Below are positions 1-8,186 of a DNA stretch of 16,872 nt, piece after piece. This stretch comes from Patescibacteria group bacterium (GTDB taxonomy: Bacteria > Patescibacteriota > Patescibacteriia > Patescibacteriales > UBA12465): NCBI GenBank assembly GCA_021734825.1, contig JAIPIE010000008.1:1-16872 (forward strand), in the 5' to 3' direction. Below the pieces are notes generated by a model. The model had not been told where the DNA came from. It ran no database searches and saw nothing but the letters and a program-made list of their open reading frames with translations. The first letter of the stretch is position 1, and each line of letters opens with the position of its first letter. The translations under genes and the position numbers were made by a program.

Positions 1-1
1 A

Positions 2-2497
2 CTGAAAAGCCCGTTGATGATTATTTTGTTGATAGCCGGAGCAGCTTCTCTTTTAACTGGTAGTAATGTCGACGCCAGCGTGATTTTTGGCGCTGTTTTT
101 TTGAATATTGCTATTGGTTTTTTTCAGGAAAAGAAGGCTGATGATGCTTTACGTAAATTAAAAGAAGTAATTAAACCCTTAGCTTTAGTTTTGCGTTCAG
201 GTCGAAAAGTTACCATTGATAGTCGAGAAATTGTACCGGGAGATATTATGATTCTACGAGCAGGTAATTATGTGCCAGCGGATGGTCGTTTAATTCGTTC
301 GTATGAATTGGAATTAAATGAAGCCAATCTAACCGGCGAATCTTCCTCGGTTAGCAAATCAATTAATGCTTTAGGTGTTGACACTGCGTTAGCTGATAGA
401 GTGAATATGGTTTATGCCGGCTCAGCCATTGTTGGTGGTAGCGGTTTAGCTATGGTTACCGCTATTGGCCATAAAACTGAACTGGGCAAAATTTCACTAC
501 TAGTGGCTGACGCCAATGTTTCTCAAACTCCTTTGCAAAAAAGATTAGGAGCCTTATCAAAATTTTTAGCTATCATGATGGTGAGTGTGGCTACTCTGGT
601 TGTACTTATTGGCTTATGGCAGGGTCGGTCATTTTGGGAGATGTTTATTGTTGGTATTTCTTTGGCGGTGGCAGCTATTCCCGAAGGCTTAGGCGTGGCA
701 GTAACAGTGGTTTTAGTTACTGGTATGCAACAGATTTTAAATCGTAAAGCACTGGTAAGAAAATTATTGGCCGCGGAAACTTTGGGCACGACTACGGTTA
801 TTTGTTCAGATAAAACCGGTACTTTAACTAAAGGAGAAATGCGTGCTAAATCGATTTGGGTAGACGGTGCCTGGAAAGAGCTAAAAGATATTGACGTTCA
901 TCAGGCTTGGTCGCAGGAGTCTTTGAAGCTTTTATTTTTAAGTAGTGTTCTATGTAATAAGGCTAGTATTGAAAATCCAGAAGCCGAAGCAAGTAAATGG
1001 AAGGCCTTGGGCTCATCAACTGAGACCGCCTTATTGTTAGTGGCGATGTCTGTAAACTTTAATCCGGAAAAATTAAAACTTGATTATCATAAATTAGCCG
1101 AAAAATCTTTTAATAGTCGCGATAAATTCATGGCTTCGCTTTATGCACATGGGGAAAGATTTATTGTTTTTGAAAAAGGCGCACCAGAGGTAGTGTTAGC
1201 GAAATGTGCTCATATTAACAAAGGAGAGGGAGTACAAAAATGGAGCGCAGAAGAGAGGCGGGTAGTTTTAGCAGAAGCGGAGCACTTTACAGAAAAAGGG
1301 TTACGCTTAATCGCTGTGGCAATAAGACATGATATTAAACATTTAGATAATCCAGATAAGCCAGACTGGCAGAGTTTAGATAGCAATTTATGTTTTGTTG
1401 GTTTTGTGGCGCTAAGTGATCCTTTGCGCGCTGACGCCAAAGAAACAATTAGTCTTTGTCGAGCGGCTGGTTTAAGAGTGTTATTAATTACGGGAGACCA
1501 TCCTTTAACTGCTCTTAGTATTGCGAAGGAGGCCGGTTTGGAAAATAATCATCAAGTTATCACTGGGACAGAATTAAATAATATTTCTGAGGAGGAGTTG
1601 CGGAGCACAGTCGTGCAATATAATATCTATGCTCGTGTTAGCCCAGAGCATAAATTAAGAATTGTGGCCGCTTTACAGGCTAACGGTGAGGTTGTAGCGA
1701 TGACTGGCGACGGCTTAAATGATTCTCCTGCTCTGAAGACAGCTGATATTGGTGTGTGTCTTGGCTCGGGTACGGAGATCGCTAAAGAAACCGCTGATTT
1801 AGTTCTATTAAAAAATAATTTAAGAGTGATTGTTGATGCTATTGCGCAGGGAAGAATTATTTTTTCCAATATTCGTCGCATTGTTATTTATCTTTTGTCT
1901 GATTGTTTTTCAGAAGTAATTTTAATTGCTGGTTCGGTGATTATGGGTATGCCCTTAGCTTTATTGCCGGCGCAAATTCTTTGGATTAATATTGTTAATG
2001 ATGGCCTGCCCGGTTTTACGCCCGCCTTTGAAAAACCACGTGATAAAAAAATTAGCTCTAAGCCGATTAATCGTCGGGAGCCGATTTTAGATCGTCAGTC
2101 TAAGGCTATTATCTATGGTTTAGGAATTGTGCGCGATTTAATATTACTAGTTGTATTTGTTTGGCTCTATCGCCAAGGTGAAGATATTGTTTATTTACGT
2201 ACTTTATTTTTCGCTATTTTTGGACTGAAGTCTCTTTTTTCTTTATTTGCTTTACGTAGTTTAAAGGAGCCTTTTTGGAAAATTCCCTTGTCAAATAACC
2301 CATATTTAATTATGTCTTTTTCGGCAAGTCTGCTATTATTGGTATTAGCAATTTATTGGACACCTTTGCAAACTTTATTACAAACCATTGGGCTAGGTGT
2401 GAATGCTTGGTTGATTGCTATTAGCATTGCCGTTGTTAATTTATTTTTAATTGAAGCGGTAAAAAAGATTTTTGCTCCTAGTAAGCAGTATGACTAA
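2..2497 (+). CDS. P2-type cation-transporting ATPase, 5' end cut by window edge
   Basis: Membrane pump that couples ATP hydrolysis, through an aspartyl-phosphate intermediate, to cation transport. The frame is open to the left edge (bases 2-13 continue it), so roughly 60-80 N-terminal residues are missing. Numbering from the TTG at 14: actuator TGES at 107-110, M4 motif PEGL at 223-226, phosphorylation site DKTGT with Asp266, a KGAPE nucleotide-binding motif near 390, TGDGLND with Asp566, and an M6 segment with NIVNDGLP. The Glu of PEGL and the Asn/Asp of NDGLP resemble the ion site of Ca2+-ATPase-like (P2A) pumps, and there is no CPC or other heavy-metal motif. About six C-terminal membrane segments follow the P domain. 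Ca2+ is the best guess for the ion, but Na+ or another cation cannot be excluded. The last 8 bases overlap the following ftsB-like gene. Confidence 0.93.
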   Translation: MKSPLMIILLIAGAASLLTGSNVDASVIFGAVFLNIAIGFFQEKKADDALRKLKEVIKPLALVLRSGRKVTIDSREIVPGDIMILRAGNYVPADGRLIRSYELELNEANLTGESSSVSKSINALGVDTALADRVNMVYAGSAIVGGSGLAMVTAIGHKTELGKISLLVADANVSQTPLQKRLGALSKFLAIMMVSVATLVVLIGLWQGRSFWEMFIVGISLAVAAIPEGLGVAVTVVLVTGMQQILNRKALVRKLLAAETLGTTTVICSDKTGTLTKGEMRAKSIWVDGAWKELKDIDVHQAWSQESLKLLFLSSVLCNKASIENPEAEASKWKALGSSTETALLLVAMSVNFNPEKLKLDYHKLAEKSFNSRDKFMASLYAHGERFIVFEKGAPEVVLAKCAHINKGEGVQKWSAEERRVVLAEAEHFTEKGLRLIAVAIRHDIKHLDNPDKPDWQSLDSNLCFVGFVALSDPLRADAKETISLCRAAGLRVLLITGDHPLTALSIAKEAGLENNHQVITGTELNNISEEELRSTVVQYNIYARVSPEHKLRIVAALQANGEVVAMTGDGLNDSPALKTADIGVCLGSGTEIAKETADLVLLKNNLRVIVDAIAQGRIIFSNIRRIVIYLLSDCFSEVILIAGSVIMGMPLALLPAQILWINIVNDGLPGFTPAFEKPRDKKISSKPINRREPILDRQSKAIIYGLGIVRDLILLVVFVWLYRQGEDIVYLRTLFFAIFGLKSLFSLFALRSLKEPFWKIPLSNNPYLIMSFSASLLLLVLAIYWTPLQTLLQTIGLGVNAWLIAISIAVVNLFLIEAVKKIFAPSKQYD

Positions 2498-2912
2498 GAT
2501 AAAAAATATTTCTAATTATAGACAATCAAGACGGCCATCAAAAAATTTTTTGAGCCGTTATTTTGCTGGACCCAAAGTCTTCGCCATTATTGCTTTAGGG
2601 TTTTTATTATTAATTCTGATTCCTTTGGCTCGAGACTATAGTCGCCAACGTATTATTGCGCAGGAAATTACGGATATTCAAAATGAAATTGCCGACTTTG
2701 AACAAAAAAACCAAGACTTAAAAGAAATGATTGATTATTTTCAATCAGATGCCTCTTTGGAGGAACAAGCACGTCTTAACTTAGGTTTAAAAATGCCTGG
2801 AGAAACGGTCGTAGTCATTACCGACGAAGATAGTGATCCCTTATCGATTAATCCAGTGGCTCGGCCCAAAATTGCTAATTGGCGCAAATGGCTTCAATAT
2901 TTTATAAATTAA
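2490..2912 (+). CDS. FtsB/DivIC-family cell-division protein
   Basis: Small bitopic membrane protein of the septum-formation initiator (DivIC/FtsB) family, expected to act at the division site with FtsL- and FtsQ-like partners. The 140-residue product has a basic cytoplasmic N-terminus, one membrane segment (about 28-48), then a polar coiled-coil stretch (about 49-83), followed by the family's typical end region in which a run like EEQARLNLGLKMPGE precedes a short strand. I chose ATG 2490 because it overlaps the ATPase stop by only 8 bases. An upstream in-frame codon at 2472 would add six residues inside the ATPase gene. No Shine-Dalgarno site is visible, so translation is probably coupled to the ATPase. 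The gene ends just before a terminator hairpin. Confidence 0.82.
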   Translation: MTKIKNISNYRQSRRPSKNFLSRYFAGPKVFAIIALGFLLLILIPLARDYSRQRIIAQEITDIQNEIADFEQKNQDLKEMIDYFQSDASLEEQARLNLGLKMPGETVVVITDEDSDPLSINPVARPKIANWRKWLQYFIN

Positions 2913-2920
2913 TAATAAAA

Positions 2921-2939
2921 AAACCGACGAAGCCGGTTT
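2921..2939 (-). terminator. Terminator of the tRNA-Gly/tRNA-Thr unit, possibly bidirectional
   Basis: A 6-bp stem (AAACCG with CGGTTT) and 7-nt loop lies between the 3' ends of the plus-strand ftsB-like gene and the minus-strand tRNA-Thr. Read on the minus strand it is followed by a T-rich run, TTTTTTATTATT. On the plus strand it is followed by the weaker AATTATTTT. It therefore mainly serves the tRNAs but could end both transcripts. Confidence 0.7.
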
Positions 2940-2950
2940 AATTATTTTAG

Positions 2951-3026
2951 TGGAGCCGAGAATGGGACTTGAACCCACAACCTACGGTTTACGATACCGT
3001 TGCTCTACCAGTTGAGCTATCTCGGC
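2951..3026 (-). tRNA. tRNA-Thr (anticodon CGU)
   Basis: A complete 76-nt cloverleaf: acceptor GCCGAGA pairs with TCTCGGC, D stem GCTC/GAGC, anticodon stem ACGGT/ACCGT with loop ATCGTAA (anticodon CGT, reading ACG), T stem GTGGG/CCCAT with loop TTCAAGT. The discriminator base is T and CCA is encoded in the genome. It is the second tRNA of a two-gene minus-strand unit. Confidence 0.95.
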
Positions 3027-3033
3027 AATTATG

Positions 3034-3105
3034 AGCGGGTGAGCGGAATCGAACCGCCGTCTCAAGCTTGGGAAGCTTGCATAATAACCATTATACTACA
3101 CCCGC
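3034..3105 (-). tRNA. tRNA-Gly (anticodon CCC)
   Basis: Cloverleaf of 72 nt including the discriminator: acceptor GCGGGTG/CACCCGC, anticodon stem CAAGC/GCTTG with loop TTCCCAA (anticodon CCC, reading GGG), T stem GGCGG/CCGCT with loop TTCGATT. The D stem is weak (GTAT with TTAT, one mismatch). CCA is not encoded, unlike its neighbour tRNA-Thr, so a CCA-adding enzyme is needed. It lies 7 bp upstream of tRNA-Thr in the transcript. Confidence 0.93.
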
Positions 3106-3118
3106 TTTTACCTTCCTT

Positions 3119-3148
3119 ATTATAAGCAGAAGGGAAGAGCTAAGTCAA
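3119..3148 (-). promoter_or_regulatory. Sigma-70-type promoter of the tRNA-Gly/Thr unit
   Basis: On the minus strand, -35 TTGACT (3148-3143) and a consensus -10 TATAAT (3124-3119) are separated by 18 bp. The expected start is near 3112, about 7 nt before tRNA-Gly. The -35 lies only 11 bp from the start codon of the divergent peptidase gene. Confidence 0.8.
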
Positions 3149-3158
3149 TAAAATTAAT

Positions 3159-4733
3159 ATGATAAAAAAACAAATAAGCATCTCTTTACTTGTTGCCGCC
3201 ATTCTTGTTCTTAATGTTTCTTTGGTTGCCACTACGCAGGCAGTAGCTCCTGTCAGTCAAGATTTAACCACTATCAGTGCTAACTTTATTATCGATGGCA
3301 ATCAGGTACTTAGTTTAGATAAATTTAAAGTCAGGATAGACAAAGAGGCTCTTAAGAGTTCAAGTGTGATTAAGCTGGATAAGCTTGGTTTAGATTTTGT
3401 TTGGCCTTGGAATTATCAACCTTTAAGTGAAGTTTATCAATTTGACTTCGCTGATCGTGGGAAAGCTTATAATAATGCCAAACCAATTCATTTAGAAATA
3501 ACTTATGATCAGGTCAATGGAAATTATAAACAGCTTTTTTTCTATGACGGCACGCATAAACTTTGGCGACCATTACCATCTGTAGATGATCCAGTAAAGC
3601 GGGTAGTGAGTGCTTATATTCACTTATCCTATGCACGGGTAGCACTTTTATCTACCGATGAATTAATGACAGTCGGGGATGCTAGTTGGTATCGTTTTAA
3701 AGGTGGTTTATTTGCCGCTTCGCCTGATTTTAAGGCCGGCACTATTTTAAAGGTAACAAATTTAGAAAATGGTAAATCGGTTGATGTCACTGTTAACGAC
3801 TATGGTCCTGATCGCCGACTTCATCCAGATAGAGTGATTGATTTAGATGCAGTTGCTTTTACAAAAATTGCTTCATTAGGAGACGGTTTGGTTAGGGTAA
3901 AGATTGAGCCAAAGAAATTTGTTTCTACTGATGATGAAAATAAAATAAAAGCGGCTGGCGATAAACCGGAAATCAATTCTAAAGCGGCGATTGTAATCAG
4001 AGAAAGTGACGGTCAAATTTTATTTAATAAAAATGCTAGTTCCACTGCCCCCCTAGCTAGTCTCACTAAACTTATTGCCGCTCAGGTTTTTCTTGACACT
4101 AAACCAAGCTTAGATAAAGTCGTTTCCTACTCTTATCAAGATGAAAAATATAATTATGAGTATTGCAAACCTTGGGAGTCGGCTCGTTTAAGAGTTAAAG
4201 AGGGGGAGACGATGACTATTGGTGACTTACTCTACTCCTCTTTAGTGGGCTCAGCTAATAATGCTATTGAAAGTTTAGTGCGTGTTAGTGGTATTAGTCG
4301 GACTGACTTTATTGCGCGTATGAATGCTCAAGCAAAAGCCTGGGGAGCAGTTTCAACTCACTTTGTTGAGCCTACTGGATTGTCTCCAGATAATGTGAGT
4401 TCTCCGCTCGATTATGCTATAATGACAAAAGAGATTTTTAAAAATCCTTTATTGCAAAAAATTAGCACGACGCCACGTTATTCCTTTTCTACTATCAGTA
4501 GTAAGGTGAAACATACCTTAACGAACACAAACACTCTTTTGCTCTCTGGAAAGTATCAAATTTCTGGATCCAAGACAGGCTATCTGGATGAGGCTGGTTA
4601 CTGTTTGATGACAAGAGTTGATACACCGGCTGGTAAATTAATTGTGGTTAACTTCGGTGCTGAAAGTAAAAATAATAATTTTCAGGATAACGCGACCCTC
4701 CTTAACTATTCACTTAAGCAAATAGGCCAATAA
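3159..4733 (+). CDS. Secreted D-alanyl-D-alanine carboxypeptidase (S11) with RlpA-like double-psi barrel
   Basis: Predicted cell-wall enzyme that trims the terminal D-Ala of peptidoglycan stem peptides outside the membrane. Order of parts in the 524 residues: signal peptide or N-terminal anchor (1-28), an extracellular region of unknown fold (about 35-165), an RlpA-like double-psi beta-barrel (about 173-252; GDASWY, GT-L-VTNL, VNDYGP, RVIDL), then an S11/DacA-type penicillin-binding domain (about 271-520). All three active-site motifs are present: SxxK as S301-LT-K304, SxN as S365-A-N367, and KTG at 472-474. The barrel joined to the peptidase is unusual, because RlpA barrels normally occur alone or with SPOR domains. 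ATG 3159 is used because the signal peptide begins there. No Shine-Dalgarno site is seen. Placed 5 bp before ftsE, it suggests a wall-remodelling and division cluster. Confidence 0.92.
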   Translation: MIKKQISISLLVAAILVLNVSLVATTQAVAPVSQDLTTISANFIIDGNQVLSLDKFKVRIDKEALKSSSVIKLDKLGLDFVWPWNYQPLSEVYQFDFADRGKAYNNAKPIHLEITYDQVNGNYKQLFFYDGTHKLWRPLPSVDDPVKRVVSAYIHLSYARVALLSTDELMTVGDASWYRFKGGLFAASPDFKAGTILKVTNLENGKSVDVTVNDYGPDRRLHPDRVIDLDAVAFTKIASLGDGLVRVKIEPKKFVSTDDENKIKAAGDKPEINSKAAIVIRESDGQILFNKNASSTAPLASLTKLIAAQVFLDTKPSLDKVVSYSYQDEKYNYEYCKPWESARLRVKEGETMTIGDLLYSSLVGSANNAIESLVRVSGISRTDFIARMNAQAKAWGAVSTHFVEPTGLSPDNVSSPLDYAIMTKEIFKNPLLQKISTTPRYSFSTISSKVKHTLTNTNTLLLSGKYQISGSKTGYLDEAGYCLMTRVDTPAGKLIVVNFGAESKNNNFQDNATLLNYSLKQIGQ

Positions 4734-4738
4734 ATAGT

Positions 4739-5419
4739 ATGATTACTTTGCTGCATGTTTCCAAAAACTATTCAAAAACTAACAGAGTATTGCGTGACGC
4801 CAATATTTATATTAAGGCCGGAGAATTTGTGTCCGTCGTCGGTCAGTCCGGAGCCGGTAAAACAACTTTAGTTAAACTTTTGATTGGGGAGGAGCGAGCA
4901 GACGAAGGTCAGGTTGTGATTGGTGATTGGGATATTACTCGCTTGGGTAGATATGAGATTCCTTATTTAAGAAGACAAATTGGTGTTATTTTTCAAGATT
5001 TTAAACTATTGCCGAAGAAGACCTTAAAAGAAAATGTCGCCTTTGCCCTAGAAGTTTGCGGGGCGAGTCGTAGTAAAATAAATAAAATTGTTCCAAGTGT
5101 TTTAAAAATAGTCGGACTGGAAGATAAGGCACATCGTTATCCTCATGAAGTTTCGGGTGGAGAGCAACAACGAGCGGCGATTGCTCGTGCTTTAGTACAT
5201 CAGCCTCGGATATTACTAGCGGATGAGCCCACTGGTAATTTGGACGCTATTAACGCTGATGAAATTATTGACTTGCTTTTACGAATTAATAAGTTTGGCA
5301 CTACCGTGATTTTAGTAACTCATAATAAAGAAATTGTTAATCGTTTAAATCGTCGGGTGATCACTATGGATAAGGGTCGAGTCGTGAGCGACTTGGCTCA
5401 CGGTAAATATTTGCTTTAA
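4739..5419 (+). CDS. ftsE: Cell-division ATP-binding protein FtsE
   Basis: Cytoplasmic ABC ATPase that forms FtsEX with the next gene's product and links the divisome to peptidoglycan hydrolase activation. The 226 residues show Walker A GQSGAGKTT (35-43), a Q-loop in VIFQDFKLL, signature VSGGEQQR, Walker B ILLADEPTGNLD and the switch histidine in THN. The length is typical for FtsE. It starts 5 bp after the carboxypeptidase and ends 8 bp before ftsX, so the three are probably one transcript. LolD or MacB-type ATPases look similar, but the neighbouring FtsX settles the identity. Confidence 0.95.
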   Translation: MITLLHVSKNYSKTNRVLRDANIYIKAGEFVSVVGQSGAGKTTLVKLLIGEERADEGQVVIGDWDITRLGRYEIPYLRRQIGVIFQDFKLLPKKTLKENVAFALEVCGASRSKINKIVPSVLKIVGLEDKAHRYPHEVSGGEQQRAAIARALVHQPRILLADEPTGNLDAINADEIIDLLLRINKFGTTVILVTHNKEIVNRLNRRVITMDKGRVVSDLAHGKYLL

Positions 5420-5427
5420 TAATTTTT

Positions 5428-6336
5428 ATGCTTTCTTTTCTACGCATCATAAAATTTAGTTTACAAGATATCGTTCGTAATATTTGGTTATCAATCGTAA
5501 CCATCACTATTTTATTGCTGGCCTTGTTATCCATCAATACTATGCTCACTGGTCAAGCGGTTAGTGATAATGCAGTTAATGCCGTGAAAGAAAAAATTGA
5601 TATTAGTTTGTATTTAAATGCTGATGCTTCTGAAAATGATATTGTGGCTTTACGCAGTCAATTAGAGGGCATGCCAGAGGTAAAATCAATCGTTTATACA
5701 TCAAGACAGCAGGCACTTGAATCTTTTCGTTCTAAATATCGCGACAACCCGGAAATATTGCAAGCTTTGCGTGAGCTCGGTAGCAATCCTTTGTCACCAA
5801 GTCTAGCTATAACACCAAGTAATTTTGATGAAACTACAAACTTAGTTAATTCTTTAAGACAGCTTGACTCTGATATTATTGAATCACGTGATTTTAGTGA
5901 TAATACGGTAGTAGTTAATAAAATTCAGTCTATTACTAAACGTGTTAATGAAGTGGGACTGGGGATTATCTTTATTTTCGTGCTCACTAGTTTATTGGTT
6001 GTTTATAATTCTATTCGTGTTGCTGTTTATACTCATAAAAAAGAGATTGAGATTATGCGCTTAGTTGGCGCCTCTAATTACTTTATTTACATGCCATTTT
6101 TGTTCTCGGCCTTTATTTTTGCGCTGATGAGCGTGCTCTTGATGATTGCTCTGTTTTATCCCTTCCTGACCCTTTTTCAGCCCTATCTTGAAGTCTTTTT
6201 GGCGGGATATAATGTTAATCTTGTCACCTACTTTGTTAATAATTTCTGGCCCATCTTTGGCGCTCAATTCGCCGTTATTCTATTTATTACGCTTTTTGCC
6301 AGCTTCTTTGCCGTGCGTAAATACGCCAGAGGTTAA
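5428..6336 (+). CDS. ftsX: Cell-division permease-like protein FtsX
   Basis: Membrane partner of FtsE. In known systems its outer loop recruits wall hydrolases or their activators. The 302-residue product has the FtsX plan: a short cytoplasmic N-terminus, TM1 (about 20-42), an extracellular domain (about 45-165), then three membrane helices (about 172-194, 215-245, 268-295) and a basic tail. The stretch KKEIEIMRLVGAS just after TM2 is a family hallmark that contacts FtsE. No terminator stronger than an AT-only stem follows before the tRNA-Gln promoter. Confidence 0.94.
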   Translation: MLSFLRIIKFSLQDIVRNIWLSIVTITILLLALLSINTMLTGQAVSDNAVNAVKEKIDISLYLNADASENDIVALRSQLEGMPEVKSIVYTSRQQALESFRSKYRDNPEILQALRELGSNPLSPSLAITPSNFDETTNLVNSLRQLDSDIIESRDFSDNTVVVNKIQSITKRVNEVGLGIIFIFVLTSLLVVYNSIRVAVYTHKKEIEIMRLVGASNYFIYMPFLFSAFIFALMSVLLMIALFYPFLTLFQPYLEVFLAGYNVNLVTYFVNNFWPIFGAQFAVILFITLFASFFAVRKYARG

Positions 6337-6388
6337 TTGATGATTTGACAAGCCTTTTAAGGGAAAAGTCTTTTATTTTGGCCTTTAG

Positions 6389-6417
6389 TTGACTTGAAAG
6401 CGAAAGTTTATTAAGAT
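6389..6417 (+). promoter_or_regulatory. Promoter of tRNA-Gln
   Basis: -35 TTGACT (6389-6394), 17-bp spacer, -10 TAAGAT (6412-6417). The -10 ends 11 bp before the tRNA's first base. Confidence 0.7.
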
Positions 6418-6428
6418 AAGTCCATATT

Positions 6429-6502
6429 TCGGGGATCGTCTAATGGTAGGACAGCGGCCTTTGAAGCCGTCAATCATGGTTCGAATCCATGTCCCCGAGC
6501 CA
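6429..6502 (+). tRNA. tRNA-Gln (anticodon UUG), integration target
   Basis: A complete 74-nt cloverleaf with encoded CCA: acceptor TCGGGGA/TCCCCGA, D stem GTCT/GGAC, anticodon stem GCGGC/GCCGT with loop CTTTGAA (anticodon TTG), T stem CATGG/CCATG with loop TTCGAAT, discriminator G. Its 3' half (6470-6502) is read on the other strand as the last codons of the serine recombinase, which marks this as the left junction of the integrated element. The tRNA itself stays intact. Confidence 0.95.
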
Positions 6503-8095
6503 ACGTAGATTAAGCGAGGTTAAAGCCTCGTTTTTTCTTTTATTTTCGCCAAAATATGTCGGTTCGAACCTAGCGATTTCAGCGTTAAATTTTTCGACGT
6601 TATTTCGGAGCGGAATAAGCCAATTATGATAAGAAATGCTAATGTTTTTGCCAATTATTCTTTGGTTCGAACCTAACTTCTTAATGATGTTATTTCGTGT
6701 TTCTTTGTCTCCTTTATCAAACTCCTTTCGAGCTTGAGCACAGAAAATAAAATTTTCTTTGGTAAGCTCTATTAGCTCTGCCTTGCTTGGTTTTGTTTTA
6801 ATCTCATTTTGGCTTAAAGCTTCAATCTCGGCTTTTAATTTAGTCCTTTCAACTAAATAATCAGCATCATCAAGCATCTTTTTCATTCTCATACTATTAA
6901 GCTCAGATAACTGATCCTCTAAATCTTTAACCTTCTTTTCGGTATCCAGTTTAACCGGCTTTTCCGTTTCAATTTCTTCTGTCTTGTTTTTCTCTAAATA
7001 ATCTAAAGCTAAGCTTAAAAACTGGGGGTGCATTTCCAGTTTTTTTAGATCGCTCTTAACTTGTCTTTCTAATTCTTCTTCTTGTATTGAACCCTCTCGG
7101 CAGCCAGTTTCTTTTCGTTTATGAGTACAGTGATAATAATGATAAGTTTTTACTTCATTAGTTCCTAAAATGTATTTCTTTTTACGCTCAGCCGTTATAG
7201 CGCAGCCACAAAAGCCACAAGTAAAAGTGCCGGAATACATAAAGTCCAATTTTTTAACATTTCTTTTATTGCCTCTTAGGCCTAATAATTCTTGAATACG
7301 GTTATAATCATCAAGACTAATTATTGGCTTATGTTTTCCTGGGCTTTCTTTGCCGTTATAAGTGATAATGCCGGCATAAAATGAGCTAGTTAGCATTTTA
7401 TACCAAGTGCTACGAGCTAGTTTCTGACCGCCTGTTTTAGCTTTCGCCCTAGTCGTATACTTCCATTCATTATTCAATTTATCGAGCACCTCTTGAGCGG
7501 TATAATTACCAGTTAAAAAGAGCTTAAAAGCCTCTCTAAGAAGCGGTGCACGCTTCTTATCAGTAATGAGTGTTCGTTGACCTTTCTCTAGTCTCACGTC
7601 GTTTAAATAGCCTTCAGGAGCTACACCAGGAAGCCATCCGAGAGAAACTTTCTTCTCTAAACCACGCTTTACATCCTTGCCTAATTTAGAGGAGAAATAT
7701 TGTGATTGGCTTAGAGCTAATTGAAGCATCATTATTCCTTCCGGGGAATTATCAAAATTATATGAAGCAAATTTTAGATCGTGAATAATACCAGTTCGCA
7801 CTAAATAGGTAATTGTTGAAGCATCTATTTCATTACGGGAAAGTCGGTCAGGGTGCCAGGCGATAATACCTCGAGCTTCGCCTTTTCTTATTCGTTTAAT
7901 CATCTCAGCAAAAACTGGCCGATTGTATGGCGAAAAAGCGCTATGTTTTTCTTCCATAACTTCAACAATTTCTAAGCCGCTAAAAAACTCTCTAACTTTA
8001 TCCATTTGACTTTCAATAGATAAAGCCTGTCTTTCATCGCCTTCAGTTGATTTGCGGACATAGGCAAAATATTTAATTGGATTTTCGCTCGTCAT
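6470..8095 (-). CDS. Large serine recombinase (integrase)
   Basis: Site-specific DNA recombinase, expected to integrate and excise the element. The 541-residue product has an N-terminal resolvase domain (Y-V-R-K-S with nucleophile Ser16, the arginine-rich WHPDRLSR at 80-87), a central recombinase DNA-binding domain (about 145-270), a zinc ribbon with Cys pairs 293/296 and 323/332, and a coiled coil (about 390-440), as in large serine integrases. I start it at ATG 8095, where the homologous region begins. An in-frame start at 8140 would place 15 extra residues in a structured leader. There is no clear Shine-Dalgarno site. Its last 20 or so residues are encoded by the complement of the tRNA-Gln terminator and tRNA-Gln itself (ending GDMDSNHD), so the present C-terminus was probably created by integration. 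Confidence 0.93.
   Translation of the reverse strand: MTSENPIKYFAYVRKSTEGDERQALSIESQMDKVREFFSGLEIVEVMEEKHSAFSPYNRPVFAEMIKRIRKGEARGIIAWHPDRLSRNEIDASTITYLVRTGIIHDLKFASYNFDNSPEGIMMLQLALSQSQYFSSKLGKDVKRGLEKKVSLGWLPGVAPEGYLNDVRLEKGQRTLITDKKRAPLLREAFKLFLTGNYTAQEVLDKLNNEWKYTTRAKAKTGGQKLARSTWYKMLTSSFYAGIITYNGKESPGKHKPIISLDDYNRIQELLGLRGNKRNVKKLDFMYSGTFTCGFCGCAITAERKKKYILGTNEVKTYHYYHCTHKRKETGCREGSIQEEELERQVKSDLKKLEMHPQFLSLALDYLEKNKTEEIETEKPVKLDTEKKVKDLEDQLSELNSMRMKKMLDDADYLVERTKLKAEIEALSQNEIKTKPSKAELIELTKENFIFCAQARKEFDKGDKETRNNIIKKLGSNQRIIGKNISISYHNWLIPLRNNVEKFNAEIARFEPTYFGENKRKNEALTSLNLRWLGDMDSNHD
6515..6536 (+). terminator. Terminator of tRNA-Gln
   Basis: Stem CGAGG/CCTCG (6515-6519 with 6526-6530), loop TTAAAG, then TTTTTT. 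It lies 12 bp after the tRNA and inside the antisense 3' end of the recombinase reading frame, so it is probably host-derived sequence now read as recombinase codons. Confidence 0.8.
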
Positions 8096-8116
8096 ATATA
8101 TATTTTTAGATAACAA

Positions 8117-8186
8117 AAAGGGACGGTCCTGAGCATCCAACTAAATATTGCCAAAAGCAATACTCGTCAGCAGAACCATCCCTTTT
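8117..8186 (-). terminator. Intrinsic terminator in the recombinase leader
   Basis: On the minus strand, AAAAAGGGATGGTTCT (8186-8171) pairs with AGGACCGTCCCTTTTT (8132-8117) over 16 positions, using two G-U pairs that would be C-A mismatches on the plus strand. The fold thus favours an RNA made from the minus strand. The 3' arm ends in TTTTT. The loop holds a small hairpin TATTGC/GCAATA. It sits 22 bp before the recombinase start, so it either ends the rep operon or attenuates recombinase expression. Confidence 0.6.

Noticed and set aside
523..1881. Several minus-strand frames of 76-88 codons
   Set aside because: They lie fully within the P-type ATPase gene, whose motifs are all intact on the plus strand.
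5364..6267. Minus-strand frames of 61 and 68 codons
   Set aside because: Antisense to ftsE/ftsX, without start signals or recognisable content.
6345..6372. TTGACA at 6345-6350 as a second tRNA-Gln promoter or ftsX terminator region
   Set aside because: No -10 at acceptable spacing, and the nearby stem (CTTTT/AAAAG) is only AT pairs.
8158..8170. Hammerhead-ribozyme-like core CTGACGAG on the minus strand followed by a stem
   Set aside because: The required GAAA after stem II is absent (TTTAGT instead), and no cleavage-site helix fits.
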